Shown here piece after piece: positions 43,418-49,989 of a DNA stretch of 49,989 bases. Position 1 is the first letter of the stretch. Every line of letters starts with the position of its first letter. This DNA is from Marinospirillum sp. GTDB lineage: Bacteria > Pseudomonadota > Gammaproteobacteria > Pseudomonadales > Halomonadaceae. The stretch covers positions 1 to 49,989 of the forward strand of contig NZ_JACUUA010000006.1 in the NCBI RefSeq assembly GCF_014859565.1. Reading direction: 5' to 3'. The position numbers and the translations under genes were made by a program. The notes beneath the pieces were generated by a model. The model was not told where the DNA came from. It did no database searches and saw only the letters and a list, made by a program, of their open reading frames with translations.

Positions 43418-44242
43418 ATGTGGCTGGTTGATTCACACTGTCACCTGGATATGCTGGATCTTGCCAAAACCTCTGGCGGTGAGGCAGCAGGTCTGGCAGG
43501 CGTACTGGATAAAGCACGTCTGCGTGGGGTGCAGCATTTTTTGTGCATCAATGTAAACCCCTGGCAGATTGGCCACCTGCGTGAAATCACAGCCCCTTTT
43601 GATGATGTCAGCCTGACACTCGGACTTCACCCCCTGCATGAACCCGAACAGCCGGTCAGCACCGAAGAGTTGATCGAATGGGGGCAGGCAAAAGATATTG
43701 TGGCACTGGGAGAAACCGGGCTGGATTATCATTATGGCGGTGATCAGCGCAGCCTGCAGATGGAATATTTTCAGCGGCATCTGGATGCAGCGCTGGTGCT
43801 GAATAAACCGGTGATTGTGCATACCCGTGAAGCCCGTGAAGACACCCTGGATCTGCTGCGCCCTTTTTGTGAAAAAGGCGGGCAGGGAGTGATTCACTGT
43901 TTTACTGAAGATCTGGAATTTGCCCGTAGTGTGATTGCTATGGGTTTGTATGTGTCTTTTTCCGGCATAGTAACCTTTAATTCCGCCAAATCCCTGCAGG
44001 AAGTTGCCAAAGTGCTGCCACTGGATCGTTTGCTGGTGGAAACCGACTCACCCTATCTGGCACCGGTGCCTCATCGTGGACAGCAGAATGAGCCGGGTTA
44101 TGTGCGGGATGTGGCAGAGTTTATCGCCCAACTGCGCGGACTCAACAGTGAGTTTCTGGCTCAGCAGACCACTGAAAACTTTTTCCGGCTGTTTCCTTGT
44201 GCGCTGCAGCAAGCAAGGACACTAACCCCGACTCTTGCCTGA
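43418..44242 (+). CDS. tatD: TatD-family metal-dependent hydrolase
   Basis: This 274-residue TIM-barrel hydrolase (3'-5' DNA exonuclease/deoxyribonuclease family) has the metal ligands DSHCHLDM (5-12), GETGLDYHY (about 104-112), VHTREAREDTL, HCFTED, and ETDSPYLAPVPHRG. All are intact. The order pilZ-tatD is conserved in pseudomonad-type genomes. Its exact substrate here is not shown. Confidence 0.95.
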   Translation: MWLVDSHCHLDMLDLAKTSGGEAAGLAGVLDKARLRGVQHFLCINVNPWQIGHLREITAPFDDVSLTLGLHPLHEPEQPVSTEELIEWGQAKDIVALGETGLDYHYGGDQRSLQMEYFQRHLDAALVLNKPVIVHTREAREDTLDLLRPFCEKGGQGVIHCFTEDLEFARSVIAMGLYVSFSGIVTFNSAKSLQEVAKVLPLDRLLVETDSPYLAPVPHRGQQNEPGYVRDVAEFIAQLRGLNSEFLAQQTTENFFRLFPCALQQARTLTPTLA

Positions 44243-44307
44243 ACTGAAAAAGGCGTTTACTCTGATGACTGAAAAGTCGATGTTAGTCACAGCTTGGGGA
44301 GCAGGTT

Positions 44308-44985
44308 ATGGCTGAATCACCGGTAGAAAAACAGGCGCGGCGTGTCAGAGAGTTCCGGCAACGTGAAGCCCGTATACTGGAAGCTGCGCTGGAGCTGTTC
44401 CTGGAGCAGGGTGAAGACAAGGTCACCGTGGAAATGATTGCCGAGAAGGTCAATATCGGCAAGGGCACCATCTACAAACACTTCAGCACCAAGGCTGAAA
44501 TTTTTCTGCGACTGATGCTGGATTATGAACGGGAAATGGCAGCACTGTTCAGCCTGCCCAATATTGCTGAAGACAAAGAAGCCCTTTCTCGTGCTTATTT
44601 TGAATTCCGTATGCATGAACCCGCCAAATACCTGTTGTTCAACCGGCTGGAAGAAAAACTGGTCAAGGCTAATGTTATTCCCGATATGATCGAAGAATTA
44701 CATCGCTTTCGTGCCCAGAACCTGGAAAGCCTGTCTGGTTTGATCAGTGGTCGCATGGATGAAGGGCTACTGGAAAGTGTGCCGCCTTATTTTCACTACT
44801 GTGCTTCCTGGGCGTTTGTACATGGTGCTGCGGTGCTGTATCAATCCGAGTTTTTTCAGGACGTGATACAGGATAAAGACGAATTTTTCCGTTTTATGAT
44901 GGAAATCGGTGTGCGTCTGGGTAATCGTGGTCAACGCGGCAGAAAACGTATGGAAGGCGAAACACCCGCCCAGCTCAAGTCCTGA
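44308..44985 (+). CDS. TetR/AcrR-family regulator
   Basis: This 225-residue protein has an N-terminal helix-turn-helix (about 18-65: RILEAALELFLEQGEDKVTV, EKVNIGKGTIYKHFSTKAEIF) and a helical ligand domain. The family, length and location after tatD match a regulator kept in Pseudomonas beside this cluster. A GGAGCAGG site precedes the ATG. The next gene starts one base after its stop. Ligand and target operators are not known. Confidence 0.93.
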   Translation: MAESPVEKQARRVREFRQREARILEAALELFLEQGEDKVTVEMIAEKVNIGKGTIYKHFSTKAEIFLRLMLDYEREMAALFSLPNIAEDKEALSRAYFEFRMHEPAKYLLFNRLEEKLVKANVIPDMIEELHRFRAQNLESLSGLISGRMDEGLLESVPPYFHYCASWAFVHGAAVLYQSEFFQDVIQDKDEFFRFMMEIGVRLGNRGQRGRKRMEGETPAQLKS

Positions 44986-44986
44986 T

Positions 44987-45556
44987 ATGTCCACCACCGA
45001 CTCGCTGATGCAACTGGCATCACGTATTGATATCAACCCTGGCGAAAAAGGCTCACCCCCCATTCATAACTGGCATCCGCAACGGGTGCTGGATATCGAC
45101 CTGAAAATTGACCATCAGGGTCAGTGGCTTCACAAAGGTGCACCCTTTTTGCGTACCTCACTGGTGCGTCTGTTTTCCACCCTGCTGCGTAAAGAACCTG
45201 ATGGTTGTTATTACCTGATTACTCCGGCGGAAAAAGTTCGGGTGCAGGTTGCAGAGGTGCCTTTTCTGATTATTGCTGCTGCAGTGGAAGAGCAAGGAAC
45301 AAATCAGCAGATCCGACTGGAAACCAATGTCAGTGATCAGCTATTGCTGGATGCCGATCATCCGCTGTGGGTAGAAACCCTGGCAGATGGAGAGCCACGG
45401 CCTTATGTCCGAGTGCGGGATCAACTGGATGCCCGTATTTTACCGCAGGTGTTTTATCAGCTGGTGGATCTGGCCGAATCAGTACAAGTTAATCAGCAGA
45501 CCTGCCTGCAGCTGCGCAGTGCTGGTCACACCTTCTTGCTGGGCTGTTTTGACTGA
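44987..45556 (+). CDS. DUF1285-family protein
   Basis: This 189-residue protein matches the DUF1285 family: PPIHNWHPQRVLDIDLKID (about 24-42), GAPFLRTSLVRLFSTLLRKE, YYLITPAEKVRVQVAEVPF, and DHPLWV. It has no signal or membrane helix. ATG 44987 directly follows the TetR stop; a longer in-frame start (44909) would lie inside the TetR gene. The TetR-DUF1285 pairing is common in pseudomonads. Function unknown. Confidence 0.9.
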   Translation: MSTTDSLMQLASRIDINPGEKGSPPIHNWHPQRVLDIDLKIDHQGQWLHKGAPFLRTSLVRLFSTLLRKEPDGCYYLITPAEKVRVQVAEVPFLIIAAAVEEQGTNQQIRLETNVSDQLLLDADHPLWVETLADGEPRPYVRVRDQLDARILPQVFYQLVDLAESVQVNQQTCLQLRSAGHTFLLGCFD

Positions 45557-47649
45557 TGCTGGCATCCCTGACTCCTGAACAACAAGCAGTGATCACCCAT
45601 GCCCAGGGACATGCCAGAGTGCGGGCGGTGGCTGGTTCCGGTAAAACCACCACATTGGTGGAGCGGGTAGTGTATCTACTGAAACAAGGCATCAACCCCA
45701 GCCGTTTGCTGGTGGTGATGTACAACAAAGCCGCCCGTGAAGACTTTATTCATAAACTGACTCAACGAGCCAGTGAAATCCAGGCCAGTGAAGGCATCCA
45801 CTTAGTGCTGCCGGATGTACGTACCTTTCATTCACTTGGGCACCGGCTGACACAAACCTTCTGTCGCTGGGGGTTATTACAATCCCGCCAGCTGCAACAG
45901 GAAGAATGGATGGTGGATCGCTTGACCCGTCAGGCCTTAACTGCGCTGGCAGAAAAACAGGGTGCAGAAATTCAGCCCTGGCTGGAAGAAGATGCACTGG
46001 ATGCTTTTAAAAGCTTCTGCACGCTGGTTAAAAGTGGTCTGGATGATCCGCAGCTGGTGTTGGAAGCGCTGGATGCAGGTGGTTCTCAGAAACATTTTCC
46101 GGCGGCTTTTGAACAGCTGGAAACTCTGCTGGAAGACCAGCGGCTGATGTTTTTTGATGACCTGCTGTGGCGACCCTTAAAGCTGCTGCAACAGCAGCCG
46201 GAGCTGGTTAGTCGGCTGCAGGGTTATCTGGATCACCTAATCGTGGATGAGTATCAGGATATTAACGAAGTGCAGCAGGCGCTGCTGAAAACCCTGGCTG
46301 GTGCCGCACGCGTGATGGTGGTGGGGGATGTGGATCAGTGCATCTATGAATGGCGTGGTGCTCGTCCAGAATACATGCTGCGGCGTTTCCAGCAGGATTT
46401 TCCGAATGTCACCGACTACCCGCTGACGCATACCTTTCGTTTTGGGCACGGGCTGGCACTCACCGCCAACCAGGCCATCACCCATAATCGTGAACGCCCC
46501 AGTCAGATTACTCTGGCTGCAAAATCCACCTCAACCACCGAGATGCAGCAGGGACAGGGTTCCGGCTGGTTGCTGCAACAGCTGGATGCCTGGCAACAAA
46601 AACACCCGCAAGGGCAGGCCGCAGTGCTGGTGCGCAGCTGGTCACAAAGCCTGGATGTACAACTGGAATTACTCAAGGCACACCGACCTTTTTTGCTGGC
46701 AAGGCAAGAGCATTTTATTTTTAACCGCCCGCAGATAAGAGGTTTGCTGGCCTATGCCCGACTGGCGCTGCACAGTCAGGAAGGGATGCAAATCAATTTT
46801 CAGCACCCGGATGCCCAGCAGGATTTTTTACAGTTGCTGAGTTTTCCTACCCTGTATTTGACCGAACCGGAACGCCAGGCTCTGTTGCAAGCTCGCATCA
46901 GAGGTGCCGAGGCACTGGCAGATACCGTTGGTCAGCTACCACCAGGCAAGGCACGCAGGGTCAGCAAGCGTTTTCAGATCCTGCAGAAACTGGCAAAAAA
47001 GGCAGGCAGCCTCAAACCTGCTGCATTTATACAACGCACCTTGCAGGAAACAGAGGCTCTGGAACAGATACGCAAAACAGCCTCCAGCAAGGAAAGTGGT
47101 GATGAAGCCCTGCGACTGATTGAAGGTTTACGGCGTTATGCGGCAAAAAGCCCAACCACGGATCTGGGTGAGTGGATTGCGGAGCTGGAACAGGCACGAC
47201 AGGAAGGCACGGCTCATCAGGCGACCTCAGCAAGCGCACAGGTGGTGATACTTACAGTGCATGCGGCCAAGGGGTTGGAGTGGGACTGGGTGGGTGTGTA
47301 CGGGCTGAATGAAGGGGATTTTCCTTATACCTCTGGTTTTAGTCGTTTGACACCGGCAGAAGAAGAGGCTGAACGGCGTTTGTTTTATGTTGCCATCACC
47401 CGCGCCCGTCATTGGCTGGTGCTGGCGCGCAGTGAAAATGCCAGTCAACCCAGCCGGTTTTTGCAGGAAGCAGCTATAGAAGATGCCTCACAGCTGGCAA
47501 AACTGTTGGAGCAACCGGACAAGGTTGATAAAAAACCGCTGGTAGTCACTTCTCCTGCTTTGATTCGTCAGTACTGGCAGGCGGTCAGTTCATTACCGCC
47601 GCCAGCACTGGTGGTGCGTCAGGAGCCCCAGGCTGCCAATCGCGCCTGA
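45556..47649 (+). CDS. UvrD/Rep-family ATP-dependent helicase
   Basis: This 697-residue superfamily 1 helicase has Q-motif LTPEQQAVI (5-13), Walker A AVAGSGKTT (24-32), VRTFHSLGHRL (motif Ic), Walker B LIVDEYQDIN (about 228-237), motif III VGDVDQCIYEWRGA, motif V VHAAKGLEWDWV, and motif VI RRLFYVAITRAR. All helicase motifs are present. It is shorter and different in its middle from UvrD and Rep, so its exact role is open. Its ATG overlaps the DUF1285 stop by one base. The last 31 bases overlap the convergent M48 gene. Confidence 0.92.
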   Translation: MLASLTPEQQAVITHAQGHARVRAVAGSGKTTTLVERVVYLLKQGINPSRLLVVMYNKAAREDFIHKLTQRASEIQASEGIHLVLPDVRTFHSLGHRLTQTFCRWGLLQSRQLQQEEWMVDRLTRQALTALAEKQGAEIQPWLEEDALDAFKSFCTLVKSGLDDPQLVLEALDAGGSQKHFPAAFEQLETLLEDQRLMFFDDLLWRPLKLLQQQPELVSRLQGYLDHLIVDEYQDINEVQQALLKTLAGAARVMVVGDVDQCIYEWRGARPEYMLRRFQQDFPNVTDYPLTHTFRFGHGLALTANQAITHNRERPSQITLAAKSTSTTEMQQGQGSGWLLQQLDAWQQKHPQGQAAVLVRSWSQSLDVQLELLKAHRPFLLARQEHFIFNRPQIRGLLAYARLALHSQEGMQINFQHPDAQQDFLQLLSFPTLYLTEPERQALLQARIRGAEALADTVGQLPPGKARRVSKRFQILQKLAKKAGSLKPAAFIQRTLQETEALEQIRKTASSKESGDEALRLIEGLRRYAAKSPTTDLGEWIAELEQARQEGTAHQATSASAQVVILTVHAAKGLEWDWVGVYGLNEGDFPYTSGFSRLTPAEEEAERRLFYVAITRARHWLVLARSENASQPSRFLQEAAIEDASQLAKLLEQPDKVDKKPLVVTSPALIRQYWQAVSSLPPPALVVRQEPQAANRA

Positions 47650-48959
47650 GCATATTCCGCCTGTTTGCCGGAACCACCCTGCTGCAGAAAACGCCGGAAT
47701 GCTTGGCTGGCTTCCGGTGTTTGTTGTAAACCTTCATGGCTGAGCCCCAGAAAAAAGTCGGTATTGGGGTTGCCTGGCAACAACTGCTGGTAAGTCTGGA
47801 AGCGCTGGAGAGCCACATCCGGCTGTTTCTGTTGTAATGCCACCACACCATCCAGATGTTGTGCCTGAGCTTCCTGCGGGTAGACTGCTATTGCCTGCTG
47901 CAGATAGGGTCGAGCCTTGTCGTATTGCTCCTGCATCATCCAGGCTTTACCCAGCATCACCAGCCCGGTGTAATCCTGTGGAGCGGTTTTTAATGAACTT
48001 TCCAGTGCAGTGATGGCTTCGGCGTGCTGACCTTGACCCAGCAGGGTTTCAGCACGCTGTTGTTGTTCAATGGCCGGTTGGATACGCCGCAGACCAGCGG
48101 TGTTGTCCATATAACGCTCACGATGCATCGGCAGGCTACGGTGTTGGCCGTAGCGTCCAGTGGCTTCCCGCTGGGCATCCCGGTAGCGTTCATCACTCAT
48201 TGGATGAGATGAGAACATCTGTTCAATCATGCTGGGCTGTCTACCAGATAAGTTCTGCAACATATCCATCAGATCCACCATGCCATCGGGTGAATAACCG
48301 GCACGGGTCATGTACTCAATACCCAGTGAATCAGCCTGGCGCTCATCACTGCGGCTGTAACTGGCCAGCAGAGCACCGGCAGCCACACCACCGAGTCCCA
48401 GTGCCAGAGCGGTGGTGGTGTTATTGGTCTGGGTGGCAATGGCAACACCCGCTCCGGCCACAGCAATACCGGTCAGGGTTTGTTTGGTCATGCGCTGAGC
48501 AGTGTGGCGGGCAGCAACATGCGCCACCTCATGGCCGATCAGGGCAGCCAGCTCGGCTTCACTTTCCATACTCAGCAGAATGCCACGGGTAACACCCATG
48601 GTGCCACCGGGAAAGGCATAAGCATTGATATAGTTGGCATTCAGGGCATTACAGGAATAGGTCATTTCAGGCCGATGCGAAAGGCCCCCAATTCGCTGAC
48701 CAAGACCGGCCACATAGGCTTGTAATGCCTTGTCCTGCACCACACCATAATCACCGGATAACTGGTGAGGGGCATGTTGCTGATCAATCTTGTGCTCCTC
48801 ACTAGCTGACATCAGCATCAACTGGCGCTTGCCAGTCGCAGGATTGACTGAGCAGCCAGTCATTACACCACCACTGGCAATGGCCATCAGCCACAACAAC
48901 TGGCGGCGGGTCAGCTGATGCTGGCTTAGGTCCATGGTTTTTAATTCTTGGTCTTGCAT
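47619..48959 (-). CDS. M48-family zinc metallopeptidase lipoprotein with TPR tail
   Basis: This 446-residue protein has a twin-arginine-like signal (LTRRQLLWLMAIASGG, 16-31) ending in a lipobox with Cys36 (MTGC). A zinc peptidase domain follows (HEVAHVAARH with His143, Glu144, His147; third ligand in ADSLGIEYM), and TPR-like repeats fill about 300-440. It is BepA/YfgC- or LoiP-like and likely acts in outer-membrane protein quality control. The start at 48959 has a GAGGA site; ATG 48935 is an alternative. It is co-directional with the SpoU gene upstream. Confidence 0.92.
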   Translation of the reverse strand: MQDQELKTMDLSQHQLTRRQLLWLMAIASGGVMTGCSVNPATGKRQLMLMSASEEHKIDQQHAPHQLSGDYGVVQDKALQAYVAGLGQRIGGLSHRPEMTYSCNALNANYINAYAFPGGTMGVTRGILLSMESEAELAALIGHEVAHVAARHTAQRMTKQTLTGIAVAGAGVAIATQTNNTTTALALGLGGVAAGALLASYSRSDERQADSLGIEYMTRAGYSPDGMVDLMDMLQNLSGRQPSMIEQMFSSHPMSDERYRDAQREATGRYGQHRSLPMHRERYMDNTAGLRRIQPAIEQQQRAETLLGQGQHAEAITALESSLKTAPQDYTGLVMLGKAWMMQEQYDKARPYLQQAIAVYPQEAQAQHLDGVVALQQKQPDVALQRFQTYQQLLPGNPNTDFFLGLSHEGLQQTPEASQAFRRFLQQGGSGKQAEYAQARLAAWGS

Positions 48960-48970
48960 CTGTTTTATCC

Positions 48971-49729
48971 TCAGGATTCAATACGGCGCAGGTTGTCACA
49001 TAAAACTGCGGCAGCCACAGCAACGTTCAGTGATTCGGCGGCACCAAAGGCCGGAATGGTGATACGTTGAGTCACCCTTGCTGCCAGTGCACTACTGATA
49101 CCATGAGCTTCACTGCCCAGCAAGAGTATCCCGCCGCGCTGCTGTGGTCGAAAAGCATGAATGGACTCACCATCCAGATAGGCACCGAGAACCGCTGTGT
49201 TGGCAGGCAGAGCATCAAAAAAAGCATCCAGCGGCTGATAGTCCACCTGTACACGCAGAAAAGAGCCTTTGGAGGCAGCAATGACCTTGGGGTTATACAG
49301 TTCGGTGGTTTGTGGTGAACAGACTATACGCCGGATGCCGTACCAATCGGCAATACGCAGTAGGCTACCTAGGTTGCCGGGATCATTGATGTCATCCAGA
49401 GCCAACACCCATTTATCTGCTGATGGTGAATTATTGTCAGCAACAGCGGGGCAGTTAACAACTGCCAGAGCGGCATCATTGCTGACCAGGGTGCTGACAG
49501 AAGTCAGCTCCGCAGCTGAGCATTCCGTGATAGATACTCCAGATTGCTGAATCAGCCCTGCATACTGTGCTGTAAAAGTGGGTGTGGCATAAAGTGCCTG
49601 CACTGACCAGTTCGATGCCAGCAACTCGGCCACCACCTTTTCACCCTCAACCAGAAACTGCTGCTGTTCACGACGGGCTTTTTTGCGGTGCAGGGCGCGT
49701 AGGGTTTTAGCCTGATTTTTACTGAGCAT
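48971..49729 (-). CDS. TrmH/SpoU-family RNA 2'-O-methyltransferase
   Basis: This 252-residue SPOUT methyltransferase has an N-terminal substrate-binding domain (KNQAKTLRALHRKKAR, VEGEKVVAELL) and a knotted C-terminal domain with DDINDPGNLGSLLRIADWYG, LLLGSEAHGIS and the SAM-binding IPAFGAAESLNVAVAAAV. The start at 49729 is preferred because AGGAAA lies upstream and the family starts near MLSKNQAK; 49762 would add 11 residues. Its exact target nucleotide is unknown. It precedes the M48 gene by 11 bases. Confidence 0.93.
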   Translation of the reverse strand: MLSKNQAKTLRALHRKKARREQQQFLVEGEKVVAELLASNWSVQALYATPTFTAQYAGLIQQSGVSITECSAAELTSVSTLVSNDAALAVVNCPAVADNNSPSADKWVLALDDINDPGNLGSLLRIADWYGIRRIVCSPQTTELYNPKVIAASKGSFLRVQVDYQPLDAFFDALPANTAVLGAYLDGESIHAFRPQQRGGILLLGSEAHGISSALAARVTQRITIPAFGAAESLNVAVAAAVLCDNLRRIES

Positions 49730-49768
49730 AGGGTTTCCTGTTGATTCGGAGGTGCAGGGCAATCGGGC

Positions 49769-49894
49769 TTAATTGATGCCCAGTAGTTTGAGCAGATAGT
49801 CATTGTCCCAACCTGCTTTCGCTCGCTTTGTTTTTACACCCACCTTGGTGCTTTTCTCATTCTTAATCATGTTCAATGGTTCAGACAGTTTCAT
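49769..49894 (-). CDS. Small open reading frame of unknown function
   Basis: This 41-residue, lysine-rich frame starts at ATG 49894 and ends at TAA (49769-49771). It reads MKLSEPLNMIKNEKSTKVGV and ends with AGWDNDYLLKLLGIN. Its ATG overlaps the stop of the partial upstream frame by four bases (ATGA), which favours a coupled second gene. The short length and high Lys content fit a small DNA-binding or antitoxin-like protein, but no family is recognised. It could instead be a remnant. Confidence 0.4.
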   Translation of the reverse strand: MKLSEPLNMIKNEKSTKVGVKTKRAKAGWDNDYLLKLLGIN

Positions 49895-49989
49895 GATGCA
49901 ATAGCACCGTAGTTGCAAAGCTCATCAAAACCTAGCTGGGATTTTATGCCATTGAAGTCTAGGCCTAAGTACGAAGAAAAGCGCTCAAG
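49891..49989 (-). CDS. Partial reading frame cut by the right edge of the window
   Basis: Reading in from the edge on the minus strand, 32 codons (LERFSSYLGLDFNGIKSQLG, then FDELCNYGAIAS) end at TGA (49891-49893). It is the C-terminus of a gene that continues past 49989. The family cannot be named from so little. It forms a four-base overlap with the small frame downstream. Confidence 0.45.
   Translation of the reverse strand, partial: LERFSSYLGLDFNGIKSQLGFDELCNYGAIAS

Noticed and set aside
44909..44986. Longer N-terminus for the DUF1285 protein
   Set aside because: It would lie inside the TetR gene; ATG 44987 fits the family start.

Overview
The window looks like the chromosome of a marine-type gammaproteobacterium (Oceanospirillales/Pseudomonadales-like) that fixes nitrogen. 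The evidence is the gene order fabD-fabG-acpP-fabF-pabC-mltG-tmk-holB-pilZ-tatD-tetR-DUF1285, which matches pseudomonad-type genomes, a LiuR/MmsR-type valine degradation cluster, and many c-di-GMP and chemotaxis genes. The genus cannot be fixed from sequence alone.

Region 1 (1-9036) is a patchwork. A minus-strand hipBA toxin-antitoxin pair has two GATA-N6-TATC palindromes over its promoter. It is followed by broken fragments of a DNA methyltransferase and of an APH-type kinase. Next comes a plus-strand nitrogenase cofactor-assembly operon, nifE-nifN-nifX-(RseC-like)-(DUF269)-(CCE_0567 type)-fdxB. It has a near-perfect sigma-54 promoter (2491-2506) and a NifA-type upstream site (2407-2422). 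The NifE start at 2543 is supported by that promoter and by cysteine spacing (Cys37/62/124/250). The operon ends in a strong terminator, directly followed by a collapsed group IIC intron. An Mrp/ApbC-type Fe-S P-loop protein and a decayed TnpB element follow. nifHDK are not in the window.

Region 2 (9037-16548) holds valine catabolism: mmsB, a 3-hydroxyisobutyryl-CoA hydrolase, an enoyl-CoA hydratase and an acyl-CoA dehydrogenase, divergent from an AraC-type regulator (MmsR-like). A LiuR-like MerR regulator and an acyl-CoA ligase follow. Two matching 16-bp palindromes, before the operon and before the MerR gene, tie the regulator to both. mmsA is absent here.

Region 3 (16549-23908) is signalling. 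A ribose-type periplasmic binding protein, a membrane histidine kinase, a stand-alone receiver and a REC-PAS-GGDEF diguanylate cyclase are translationally coupled, with an Aer-like chemoreceptor and a ModA-like binding protein upstream. A broken receiver fragment lies tail-to-tail with the cyclase.

Region 4 (24020-35821) is mixed housekeeping: a Lon-family protease, serS, an EAL phosphodiesterase, a YebC-family protein, purU, a CidA/LrgB pair, a second TnpB fragment, hisC, rsuA, an unknown small protein, and a PA2778/PA2779-type peptidase pair.

Region 5 (36023-49989) is the fatty-acid/cell-envelope/replication cluster, then TetR, DUF1285, a UvrD-like helicase, an M48 metallopeptidase lipoprotein, a SpoU methyltransferase, and two small unknown reading frames at the right edge, one of them cut by the window end. 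rpmF/plsX/fabH, often found before fabD, are not adjacent.
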